Shown: one piece after another, positions 54,204 to 61,858 of the stretch
How the letters are laid out: each line of letters begins with the position of its first letter
Numbering within the stretch: the first letter of the stretch is position 1
DNA from: an uncultured Saprospiraceae bacterium
GTDB taxonomy: Bacteria; Bacteroidota; Bacteroidia; Chitinophagales; Saprospiraceae
Assembly: GCA_937926205.1 (NCBI GenBank)
Contig: CALEYL010000070.1
Coordinates: 62,001 to 126,000, forward strand
Reading direction: 5' to 3'
Length of the DNA stretch: 64,000 bases
Position numbers and translations under genes: made by a program
The notes under the pieces: generated by a model
Told to the model about the DNA's origin: nothing
What the model saw: only the letters and a program-made list of their open reading frames with translations
Databases searched by the model: none

Positions 54204-55106
54204 ATGAACTACAAAACCACAGCTGTCGCCGGCGCCATCTTCTGGCTCATCCTGCTCCTATGGATACGCCCCGACGTCCACCACGATGCATGGGCGCGAC
54301 TGCTCCTGGCCTTAGCTGTGCTGGTTTGGTCGCCGATTGCATTCCGGCTGCTGCACTACCCCGACAGGTATGCGATTTGGATAGGTCTGGCAGGCAGCAT
54401 GCTGGCGGCGGCACTGTTCCTCCCTGCCGGCTTGTTATCCGGCACTTTGTCCTGTGGTTGGTTACTGGTAGCACTATGGGTATTTCAACAAGGCCTGCTG
54501 CGGCTACGAAAATGGCGGCGTGCGCCTGAAAATTTAGCCCTTGGCGCCGGGCAGGCCTTTTTGTTAATTGGCAGTTTCTGGGCTACATTCGACCGTTTTG
54601 GATGGCAGCCTCTGGGCTTTGACCCGGCCATTGTGCTCCTCACGGGCGTCCACTTCCACTATGCCGGTTTCATATTCCCATTGCTGACAGGATGGTTGCT
54701 GGAATTTTCGCCCGGCCCGGCAAACCGGCTTGCCGCGCTGCTGGCGGTTGTGGCGATCCCAATGACCGCTGTTGGCATCACGGTGATGCAGGTCAGTCAG
54801 GTATACTGGCCAGAAGCCCTCGCTGCCGCCGTGGTAGCCTTATCCGGTTGGCTTTGCGGCCTGGGCTACCTGCGTTTTGTTTTCCGGAAAGGTGTTTCCT
54901 TTAGAGCACGTATCGCCGGCACGGGGCTTGCCCTCTGCCTTTTTTTCAGCATGACGCTGGCACTGGGTTATGCCATACGCGGGTATTATCCACTCGATTT
55001 TCTTCAAATTCCCGCCATGCGGGCCTGGCATGGTTCGGTGAATGCGCTCGGGGTAACGGGGTTTGGGCTGTGGTTTCGGTGGGTATTTTCTGTGTCTGAT
55101 CTTTAA
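54204..55106 (+). CDS. YndJ-like integral membrane protein
   Basis: The 300-residue protein has about eight hydrophobic helices and the YndJ-family signature in the middle (VLLTGVHFHYAGFIFPLLTG). Members are often encoded next to DUF1990, as here. Function is unknown; a transporter role is sometimes suggested. The last four codons and the stop (VSDL, GTGTCTGATCTTTAA) come from the end of a PE-1 element, so the natural C-terminus has been replaced or extended. Confidence 0.75.
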   Translation: MNYKTTAVAGAIFWLILLLWIRPDVHHDAWARLLLALAVLVWSPIAFRLLHYPDRYAIWIGLAGSMLAAALFLPAGLLSGTLSCGWLLVALWVFQQGLLRLRKWRRAPENLALGAGQAFLLIGSFWATFDRFGWQPLGFDPAIVLLTGVHFHYAGFIFPLLTGWLLEFSPGPANRLAALLAVVAIPMTAVGITVMQVSQVYWPEALAAAVVALSGWLCGLGYLRFVFRKGVSFRARIAGTGLALCLFFSMTLALGYAIRGYYPLDFLQIPAMRAWHGSVNALGVTGFGLWFRWVFSVSDL

Positions 55107-55195
55107 CTACCGCCGGCCCGCCTCCCGGAGGGCAGGCAGTCAGGTCGTCCGATAGCCGCGTTATGCCCGGTCCCAAAATCAGTCGATTTTTATAA
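55092..55195. repeat. PE-1 palindromic element, half copy F
   Basis: The left half of the family is present: GTGTCTGATCTTTA, a GC-rich insert (CCGGCCCGCCTCCCGGAGGG), GTCCGATAGCCGCGTTATGC and CCCAAAATCAGTCG. It stops where the central hairpin would begin, at the stop codon of the convergent gene. The right half is absent. Confidence 0.7.
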
Positions 55196-56350
55196 CACCC
55201 CAAATGCCTGTTCCAGATCCTCTATCAGCCAATCGGCGTCTTCCAATCCGATGTACAGGCGGACCAGGTTCCAGGGATGCGGCGAATCGGGGCGCCCCGG
55301 AATCTTATAAAACCCGGCAGTCGGCAAAACCAGCGATTCGTGTCCGCCCCAGGAGACGGCCAGCAGAAAGCGTTTCAGTCGGTGAAACCAGGCTTCCACC
55401 TGATCGATATTTTCTGCTTTCAGATAGAACGAAAGCAGACCGCCGGCACTGCCCATCTGCCGCTGAGCCAGGGCGTATTGAGGGAAAGAAGGCAAACCGG
55501 GGTAAAGCACCTGTGTCACTTTAGGGTGTTGCTCCAGATATTGGGCTACTTTCAGAGCGCTTTCGGCGCTGCGGCGTACGCGCAGGTCTAAGGTGCGCAG
55601 ACCGCGGATCACCAAAGCAGCATCATGCGCCGGCAGGATACTGCCCAGGGTCATGTATTCCAGGTCGAATATTTTCTGAATATGCTGTTTGCTCCCGCAC
55701 AGTACGCCAACCACCACATCGCTGTGGCCGTTGAAATATTTGGTGCCGGAGTGGACCACCAGGTCAATACCCAGTTCGATGGGCCGCTGAAAAATGGGCG
55801 AACAATAGCTGTTGTCAATGCAGGTGACGATGCCCCTGCTACGCGCCAGAGCAGCGCAGGCCGCAATATCCTGCAAATCAAAAGTCAGCGAGTTGGGACT
55901 TTCCAAATAAAGCAGCCTGGTTTCCGGTTGCAGCGCCCGTTCGATGTTGGCAATATCCCGTCCGTCTACAAAAGTGCAGGTGACGCCAAACCGCGGCAAA
56001 AGTTTGGTCAGCAGTGTTTTTGTCCAGGAATAAGGGGCATCCACACAAACGACGTGGTCGCCCGCGCTCAGTTGTGACATGACGGTCGTGGTCACCGCAG
56101 CGCTGCCGCTTGAAAACACCAGACAATCTTCCGCACTTTCCAGGGCTGCCAGTTTTTTCCGCAAAATGGCCACCGTCGGGTTGTTGCCGCGTGAATAAAC
56201 ATGGCTTTCCAGCTCATTTTCGAATGCTTTCCGGAAGCTGTCTAAGTCCGGAAAAGCAAAATTGCTGGTCTGAATCACCGGCGGCGACACAGCGTTGAAA
56301 TAGTGTTCGCGGTCTTCGCCTAAGTGGTTGAGTATTTCGCTGACGTGCAT
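55190..56350 (-). CDS. Trans-sulfuration PLP enzyme (cystathionine/methionine lyase or synthase family)
   Basis: From ATG 56350 the protein has 386 residues, the usual size of Cys/Met metabolism PLP enzymes; the longer frame from 56440 is rejected. Seen motifs are YSRGNNPTV, FSSGSAAVTTTVMSQLSAGDHVV, DNSYCSPIFQRPIELG and HSGTKYFNGHSDVVVG, with the PLP-binding lysine in GTKY. The family includes cystathionine gamma-synthase, cystathionine beta-/gamma-lyase and methionine gamma-lyase; the sequence alone does not tell which. It is divergent from a GNAT gene. Confidence 0.88.
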   Translation of the reverse strand: MHVSEILNHLGEDREHYFNAVSPPVIQTSNFAFPDLDSFRKAFENELESHVYSRGNNPTVAILRKKLAALESAEDCLVFSSGSAAVTTTVMSQLSAGDHVVCVDAPYSWTKTLLTKLLPRFGVTCTFVDGRDIANIERALQPETRLLYLESPNSLTFDLQDIAACAALARSRGIVTCIDNSYCSPIFQRPIELGIDLVVHSGTKYFNGHSDVVVGVLCGSKQHIQKIFDLEYMTLGSILPAHDAALVIRGLRTLDLRVRRSAESALKVAQYLEQHPKVTQVLYPGLPSFPQYALAQRQMGSAGGLLSFYLKAENIDQVEAWFHRLKRFLLAVSWGGHESLVLPTAGFYKIPGRPDSPHPWNLVRLYIGLEDADWLIEDLEQAFGVL

Positions 56351-56426
56351 GTTGTTCTTTTTTGATGCGGAATCGCTGCAATATATCAACTTTGCTGCTT
56401 TATACGCACCAACAACAAAATCATCC

Positions 56427-56960
56427 ATGCAGGAAAACACCCTCGAATTAGAAACCCCTCGATTGCGGATATTTCCGCTTTCCTACCCCCAATTGGTAAA
56501 CTATCTGGAAAACGACCAAAGCTTAGAAACAGAATTGGCGCTTCTGGCGCACCCCCGTTCGGTGTCGCCCGCGCTGAAAGAAGCTTTTGAGCAGACCATC
56601 CTGCCAGCAGTAGCTGTAGCAGGCAGCAATCACGTTTTTTCCACACTTTGGACCATCGTTGTGAAAGAACAGCAAATGATGGCCGGCGATTTGTGTTTCA
56701 AAGGCGCTCCCAACGAAAAGGGGGAAATCGAGATTGGCTATGGTTCCCACGAATTGTTCCGGGGAAAAGGCATCATGACGGAGGCGGTTGGCGTACTTAC
56801 AGAATGGGCATTCCGCCAGCCGGGCGTTTTGGCAATTGTTGCGGAAACCGATCCGGAAAACATTGCTTCTCAAAGGATTCTTGAAAAAAACGGCTTTCAG
56901 AAAACAGGGACTAACGACAAGTATTGGTGCTGGAAGCTGGAGAAGCATCTTACAAATTAA
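56427..56960 (+). CDS. GNAT-family N-acetyltransferase
   Basis: From ATG 56427 the protein has 177 residues and the RimJ/RimL-like layout: ETPRLRIFPLSYPQ at the start, then IEIGYGSHELFRGKGIMTEAVGVLTEWAF (acetyl-CoA binding loop RGKG), then NIASQRILEKNGFQKTG. Substrates of such proteins range from ribosomal N-termini to small amines. The frame opens earlier at 56328, but that part overlaps the divergent gene. Its 3' end overlaps ribA by 11 bases. Confidence 0.87.
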   Translation: MQENTLELETPRLRIFPLSYPQLVNYLENDQSLETELALLAHPRSVSPALKEAFEQTILPAVAVAGSNHVFSTLWTIVVKEQQMMAGDLCFKGAPNEKGEIEIGYGSHELFRGKGIMTEAVGVLTEWAFRQPGVLAIVAETDPENIASQRILEKNGFQKTGTNDKYWCWKLEKHLTN

Positions 56961-57594
56961 ACAAATGCCCCATATCACGCTGCTTCGTCCGCAGGTACTC
57001 CTTATTGTTTTCCTGGGGCTCCACGATTAGGGGCACCCGGTCAGTGACCTCGATAGAAGAGCTGTCGAAAGCTTCAATTTTATCAGGGTTGTTGGTCAAC
57101 AAACGAATCTGGGTAATTCCCAGCGTTTCCAGCATTTCGATGGCAATATCGTAGTGACGGGCGTCGATTTCAAGGCCGAGGTGGACATTGGCAGAAATGG
57201 TATTCAACCCTTTATCCTGAAGGTTGTAAGCTTTTAGTTTGTTGATGATGCCAATGCCGCGGCCTTCCTGGCGCAGATACAGGATAATGCCTCCCTGCCG
57301 GGCAATCATATTCAATGACCGCAGCAATTGTTCGCCGCAATCGCAACGGGTAGAGCCGAAAAGATCGCCCGTAATACACTCTGAATGAAGGCGCGTGAGG
57401 ACAGGCTGGCTGCGATCCGTATTTTCGTGCACCAGCGCCAGATGCGGCATCCAGTCATCTGAACTTTCTGAAAAAGCAATCATGTTGAAATTACCCCAGG
57501 GCGTGGGGATGACGGCCTCGGCCTGTATGGCTAATTTCTGCTTGAGCCTGAGCTGAAAAGTACTTCCTGTCATGTGCATTGGATCTGCATCCAT
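56950..57594 (-). CDS. ribA: GTP cyclohydrolase II
   Basis: The 214-residue enzyme opens GTP to give the first riboflavin precursor. Zinc ligands are in ECITGDLFGSTRCDCGEQ, and YLRQEGRGIGIINKLKAY is the conserved substrate loop. RLLTNNPDKIEAFD completes the family pattern. It is the stand-alone RibA form, not fused to DHBP synthase (RibB). A start further downstream is possible (ATG near 57579), but the first residues fit the family. It overlaps the GNAT gene tail to tail. Confidence 0.94.
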   Translation of the reverse strand: MDADPMHMTGSTFQLRLKQKLAIQAEAVIPTPWGNFNMIAFSESSDDWMPHLALVHENTDRSQPVLTRLHSECITGDLFGSTRCDCGEQLLRSLNMIARQGGIILYLRQEGRGIGIINKLKAYNLQDKGLNTISANVHLGLEIDARHYDIAIEMLETLGITQIRLLTNNPDKIEAFDSSSIEVTDRVPLIVEPQENNKEYLRTKQRDMGHLFNL

Positions 57595-57653
57595 TATTCA
57601 AAGCATATAAAGGCTTAAAGGCCCGAAAAGTTCTATTATGGGCTATGAATTGG

Positions 57654-57661
57654 CAAAGATA
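57654..57661 (-). promoter_or_regulatory. -7 element of the ribA promoter
   Basis: On the minus strand TATCTTTG matches TAnnTTTG, 60 bases before the ATG. No FMN riboswitch was seen in the short leader. Confidence 0.5.
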
Positions 57662-57688
57662 GTGATTGTCGGGCGGCTTTAGCGGGTA

Positions 57689-57719
57689 TTGTCTTTTTAG
57701 TGGGAATTGCTTAACTTTG
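57689..57719 (+). promoter_or_regulatory. Promoter of the DUF433 gene
   Basis: TTG (57689-57691) and TAACTTTG (57712-57719) are separated by 20 bases, the standard spacing. The ATG follows at 57736. Confidence 0.65.
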
Positions 57720-57735
57720 TCTAAATCATTTAAAA

Positions 57736-57966
57736 ATGACAATTCAGGAAGCCATTCATGTTGATTCAGAAATTCTTGGGGGAACGCCTGTTTTTAATGG
57801 CACTCGAGTGGCTGTGAAAACTTTATTCGACTATCTGGAATCGAGCTCCTTAGACGACTTTCTTGAAGGTTATCCCGGAGTCCGGCGGGAGCAGGCTGAA
57901 GCTGTGATTGAAGGCGCTTCTGAAATTATGATCAATATGCTGCGGCAACATGAAAGTGTTGCTTGA
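57736..57966 (+). CDS. DUF433 antitoxin
   Basis: The 76-residue protein has the DUF433 pattern: HVDSEILGGTPVFNGTRVAVKTLFDYLESSSLDDFLEGYPGV. The fold is a small winged-helix type found as the antitoxin of DUF5615 PIN-like toxins. The C-terminal helix (REQAEAVIEGASEIMINML) should wrap the toxin. It is transcribed ahead of the toxin gene and probably represses its own promoter. Confidence 0.88.
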   Translation: MTIQEAIHVDSEILGGTPVFNGTRVAVKTLFDYLESSSLDDFLEGYPGVRREQAEAVIEGASEIMINMLRQHESVA

Positions 57967-58279
57967 TGAAAATATTGATGTACGCTTCAAGCGGGCATTT
58001 GATGGATTACCTCATCAAGTTTTTACTGTTCGCGACATGGGTTGGAATGGCCTTAAGAATGGGGCGTTGCTCCAAAAAATGAAAGAAGATTCATTCGATA
58101 TACTCGTGGCAGTGGATAAAAATCTACCCTACCAACAGAACAAGGACAACCTCCCCGTCAGTATTTTTATCTTAAATGTTCAAAGAAACGTCTTACCTGC
58201 ACTTTTACATTTAGCTCCTATATTGTTAAAAAGTTGGGAATCTGTACTTTCAAAAACAGTGTATATAATAGAACCTTAA
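57950..58279 (+). CDS. DUF5615 PIN-like toxin
   Basis: The 109-residue protein is a compact PIN-like nuclease. Acidic residues of the likely active site are in KVLLDENIDVRF, TVRDMGW and LVAVDKNLPYQQN. It overlaps the antitoxin gene by 17 bases, so translation is coupled. The target RNA is unknown. Confidence 0.88.
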   Translation: MKVLLDENIDVRFKRAFDGLPHQVFTVRDMGWNGLKNGALLQKMKEDSFDILVAVDKNLPYQQNKDNLPVSIFILNVQRNVLPALLHLAPILLKSWESVLSKTVYIIEP

Positions 58280-58388
58280 CCGACTTCATATCTAAGGCCA
58301 CTTTGAATAATAAATATACCACACGCCACATAACGTAGTTGGCCGACTTATCCCCTACTCCCGTCCTTATTCTTTCTTTCTCCACCCA

Positions 58389-58396
58389 TAGCTTTG
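58389..58396 (+). promoter_or_regulatory. -7 element for the coiled-coil membrane gene
   Basis: TAGCTTTG fits TAnnTTTG, 81 bases before the ATG at 58477. The -33 position has TTA rather than TTG. Confidence 0.4.
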
Positions 58397-58476
58397 TAAC
58401 TTTACCATCTATAGCTACCGTCAGAAAGCATACAGCTATTGACAGTTCATCTAAAAAATCTAAAAATACCAATACC

Positions 58477-58812
58477 ATGGCAAGAAGAACAAGACTGACT
58501 GGCTTCACCCGTTTTCTCATTGTAATGATTTTTCTGGTTCCCATAGCCTATATCGGCGCTTCCTACTACAATGGGCAGGATGGCCTGGAAAACATCAAAA
58601 ACCTCATCGGCATTGGCAAAAGTGAAACGCCGGCCGCAACACGCGATGCTGCTACAAATCCCAAAGGCTTAGCCAAACTGGAAGAACGCATTACCCAACT
58701 CAACCAGCGCATCACCGAACTGGAATTGAAAAATGGCGAACTGGAAAGCCAGTTGGAGCAAAAAGACCAGGAAATGGTGGAATTGAAGTCCAGACTGATG
58801 AAGTGTAAATAA
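58477..58812 (+). CDS. Small membrane-anchored coiled-coil protein
   Basis: From ATG 58477 the 111-residue protein has a basic tip (MARRTRLTG), one membrane helix (FLIVMIFLVPIAYIGASYY), an Ala/Thr-rich linker and a C-terminal coiled coil (about 66-108, LEERITQLNQRITELELKNGELE, continuing with heptads to LMKCK). The longer frame from 58339 has no coding character. I infer an inner-membrane anchor with a periplasmic coiled coil; its partner is unknown. Confidence 0.7.
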   Translation: MARRTRLTGFTRFLIVMIFLVPIAYIGASYYNGQDGLENIKNLIGIGKSETPAATRDAATNPKGLAKLEERITQLNQRITELELKNGELESQLEQKDQEMVELKSRLMKCK

Positions 58813-58950
58813 GCCCCCGGACCGTTCCTGCCTGAAAAAAAGCAACAAAAAGAGCAATCCCTCGTTTTCAGAGTTTGCCTAACTTGCGGCGTCTTTGGTC
58901 ATTTCACGGAGGCAAAACCGTTGGATGTCCGAGGCCTGACAGAAATTGTC

Positions 58951-58995
58951 CGGGCAAAAAGCCCGCTCTTTAGAGCTTGTACGGGTCTATATGCC
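58951..58995. repeat. Short hairpin and TTTAGAGCTTGT motif
   Basis: CGGGC-AAAAA-GCCCG (58951-58965) is followed by TTTAGAGCTTGTACGGG (58969-58985). The second word also occurs at 41145 and 43082, always between genes. Confidence 0.4.
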
Positions 58996-59031
58996 TGTAC
59001 CTTACTACTAACTATCTATTTTTCAATTGGA

Positions 59032-61602
59032 ATGATCAGAACGAGACTATTGCACACCTTGTTGGTCCTGTTTGCCGCAGGATCGGCGCTTCAGGCGCAG
59101 GAGTTAGTGCCCATCACAGAAAACAGTACCCTCAGGCAATACCACAACGAACAGGAACAAAAGGCTTCGGAAGCGCGACGCCTGCAGCTTGACGCTGACC
59201 CTTCAGTGGGTGAAGCCAAAGGCCTGCAAAATTGCAACCTCGAAAGAGCCGACATCAATTACCTGCTTGCCGGCGATCCGGTGCAGTTGTTTGTCGAACT
59301 CGACACAGCGGGCGCAAGCGGAGGGAATTACAGCTGCATCAACTGCGCAACACTCAATTTCGGTACGGTCACTTTGGTTTCAGACACCCTGACCTATACC
59401 GGGAATACCGGTGTGATCGCTGGTAAAGACAGTGTACTGATCAAATACTGCAACGCTGACGGGACGTTTTGTTCCGACACTGCATACTACTATTTCGTTG
59501 TCCGGCGGGCGCCACGGAATTATTTCCCGCCCCAGGCTTCTCTGAATGCAGAGGCTTCCACCACCCTTGTTGCTGATGAAACCCTGTTGCCCGGCCCATT
59601 GGCCTGCAATTTTTTCATCAACTGCCCTGATTTTTACGAAGGTCGCGACCAGCGCGTCTATTTTTCAGAATACCCGGCGCCAACCAGCAGCTTTGTTTAC
59701 GAAGCGAGTCGCTATTCCGGGATAGACTCGGTCTGTGTGGCTTTGTGCGACACCTTCGGGATTTGCGACATCTACCATTTTGCCATAAAGGTTCGGCACG
59801 ACACCATTTCGTTGCCGTTTATGGACGACTTTTCTTATGCAGGGCCAAAGACCAACAACCGCCTGTGGCTGGATTCCGATGTTTTTGTCAACCAGACGCT
59901 TGGCGATCAACCGCCGTCCATTGGCGTGGCTACTTTTGACGGCACCAACACCCGTGGAAGACCTTATGGCGGCGACCCCGGAGAAGCCGATCGGCTGACT
60001 TCTTCCTACATCAACCTGAACGGAACAGGCGGTAATGTGACGCTCACTTACTGGCTGCAACGCCGCGGCCTCGGCGACCGCCCGGAAATTCAGGATTCCG
60101 TAGTGCTGGAATTCCGCGCACAAAACGGGCTTTGGATCCCCATACGCAATTTTTCAGGGGCGCCGGCCAGCCAGCCCAATACGGCAGAGGAATTGTTTCA
60201 GTTTTATTCAATCCCGGTCACTTTTGATTTTCGACACAAAGCCTTTCAGTTCCGCTTTAAAAACTATGCAGACCGGCAGGGCGTACTCGACAATTGGAAC
60301 ATCGACTACATTCGCTTAGACAATGTGCAGATCGATACCTTTATCAATGATGTGGCCTTTACCGAATTGCCTGAGCCCATCCTGAGTCGTTACACCAGTA
60401 TGCCCTGGCGGCATTTTCAGGGGCACGAAGCGGAAATGCTCAGCAACTCGCTGGCTGTGGGTGTGTACAACCATGCCAATCAGGCGCTGAACGCCAGCCC
60501 TTCCAGTGTGGTTTTAACAGAAGATTTCACCGGCATACAACCTTTTGGTTCGCCCATCACTTTGTTCAACGGTTTGGATGCCAACATCCCCAACGGTCAA
60601 AACATCAACCGCTCCTATGCCCTTTCCGGAGATGCGAGCGGTTTCCCCAATATCATTTCGGGATACCTCATTGCCATGCAAAACAATGCTTTCGGCCTGC
60701 AGGATCGCCTGGAATTCAACCTGGAATATTCCCTGACCAATACTTCGCAGATTAATCAGGCGGGTTTTGGCGCTGTGCAGGTCAACGACCGGGTTGTAGG
60801 TACAACGGTATTTGATGAATATTTTGCTTACGACGACGGCAGCGCTGAAGCAGGCCTCGTGACGGCTGAAGGCGGGCAAATTGCGGTGCGCTTCACCGCC
60901 TCGGTCGCAGATACGCTGCGGGCAGTTCGCATCCACTTCCCCCATACCAGCGCCAATGTTACCGATCAAACGTTCAGACTGCGCGTGTGGGTCGGTGAAT
61001 TGGACGGATCGCCCGAATATCAGGCTTTGCTGCAACCAGCCTACGCCGATACTTATTTCGACACCCTGCAGGGCTTTACCACCTATCCGCTGATGGATGT
61101 AAACGGCGAACTGTCTCCGATTGCATTACCCGTTGGCGACTTTTTTGTGGGATGGCAACAAATCACGCCCTGTACTTTCACCAATTGTGTGGCCATTGGT
61201 TACGATAAAAACCGGCCACAGGCAAAGCCCTATATTTCGAGGAACAGCGGCACAGGATGGATTGAACTGCCGGCGAGTACTCCCGGTGGCGCATTGATGA
61301 TCCGTCCGGTAGTGGGCTCAGAAACACCTGCTGCCACCGGAACCGATGATATTCCTGGCCAAACAGGGATTTCCGTAAAAGTATTCCCCAATCCTGCCAA
61401 AGACATCCTGAACATCCAGCTCAGTGGCGGCGCTTACCACGATCACGCCATAGCGCTCTATAACAGCGTCGGACAACTGATCCAAAGTGGCCCTCTGACC
61501 CCGATGCTGCGTACTGATTCACTGGCGCCCGGCCTTTATTTTCTGCATGTGCTGAGCCGGGAAGGCGGAAGCATCGTGCATAAGGTGATGGTGGTTAGAT
61601 GA
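59032..61602 (+). CDS. Large secreted T9SS-sorted protein
   Basis: From ATG 59032 the protein has 856 residues; the earlier frame from 58921 is non-coding in character. A signal peptide (MIRTRLLHTLLVLFAAGSALQAQ) is followed by an Ig-like repeat region (about 60-270; NYSCINCATLNFGTVTLVSD, SVLIKYCNADGTF; CVALCDTFGICDIYHFAIKV). A beta-sandwich domain comes next (LPFMDDFSY; LTYWLQRRGLGDRPEIQDSVVLEFRAQNG). Further beta domains lead to a T9SS type A sorting domain (KVFPNPAKDILNIQLSG; GLYFLHVLSREGG). The mix suggests a surface protein with carbohydrate- or protein-binding parts; no enzyme motif was seen. Confidence 0.83.
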   Translation: MIRTRLLHTLLVLFAAGSALQAQELVPITENSTLRQYHNEQEQKASEARRLQLDADPSVGEAKGLQNCNLERADINYLLAGDPVQLFVELDTAGASGGNYSCINCATLNFGTVTLVSDTLTYTGNTGVIAGKDSVLIKYCNADGTFCSDTAYYYFVVRRAPRNYFPPQASLNAEASTTLVADETLLPGPLACNFFINCPDFYEGRDQRVYFSEYPAPTSSFVYEASRYSGIDSVCVALCDTFGICDIYHFAIKVRHDTISLPFMDDFSYAGPKTNNRLWLDSDVFVNQTLGDQPPSIGVATFDGTNTRGRPYGGDPGEADRLTSSYINLNGTGGNVTLTYWLQRRGLGDRPEIQDSVVLEFRAQNGLWIPIRNFSGAPASQPNTAEELFQFYSIPVTFDFRHKAFQFRFKNYADRQGVLDNWNIDYIRLDNVQIDTFINDVAFTELPEPILSRYTSMPWRHFQGHEAEMLSNSLAVGVYNHANQALNASPSSVVLTEDFTGIQPFGSPITLFNGLDANIPNGQNINRSYALSGDASGFPNIISGYLIAMQNNAFGLQDRLEFNLEYSLTNTSQINQAGFGAVQVNDRVVGTTVFDEYFAYDDGSAEAGLVTAEGGQIAVRFTASVADTLRAVRIHFPHTSANVTDQTFRLRVWVGELDGSPEYQALLQPAYADTYFDTLQGFTTYPLMDVNGELSPIALPVGDFFVGWQQITPCTFTNCVAIGYDKNRPQAKPYISRNSGTGWIELPASTPGGALMIRPVVGSETPAATGTDDIPGQTGISVKVFPNPAKDILNIQLSGGAYHDHAIALYNSVGQLIQSGPLTPMLRTDSLAPGLYFLHVLSREGGSIVHKVMVVR

Positions 61603-61633
61603 TTTGAAAATTTGGTAATTTGAAAATTTGAGG
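61603..61633. repeat. PE-4-type TTTGAAAA repeats
   Basis: Three GATTTGAAAATTTG-like words right after the T9SS stop codon. They run directly into the hairpin that follows. Confidence 0.5.
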
Positions 61634-61674
61634 ATTCGTTTATCCAATTGCTCCGGATAAACGAATCCTCAAAT
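61626..61674. terminator. Perfect 20-bp hairpin in the convergent spacer
   Basis: ATTTGAGGATTCGTTTATCC (61626-61645) is exactly complementary to 61655-61674 with a 9-base loop. It can serve both convergent genes. The remainder to 61858 shows only weak repeated words (ATCATTCATCA). Confidence 0.75.
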
Positions 61675-61858
61675 CAGTAGGGAATTGTGGGATGGTAATG
61701 ATTGCTGAATGGTGATGTGGGAATGAGAACTCAACGAGTCAGCAGGACTTTCCACATCAAAAATCAAATTTCATCAATCATCATTCATCAATAACAATCA
61801 AAGTCCTTCTCTGCTGTATCTACTTCAGATTAAGTGTAATTGAGAGGAGAACGCTTAC

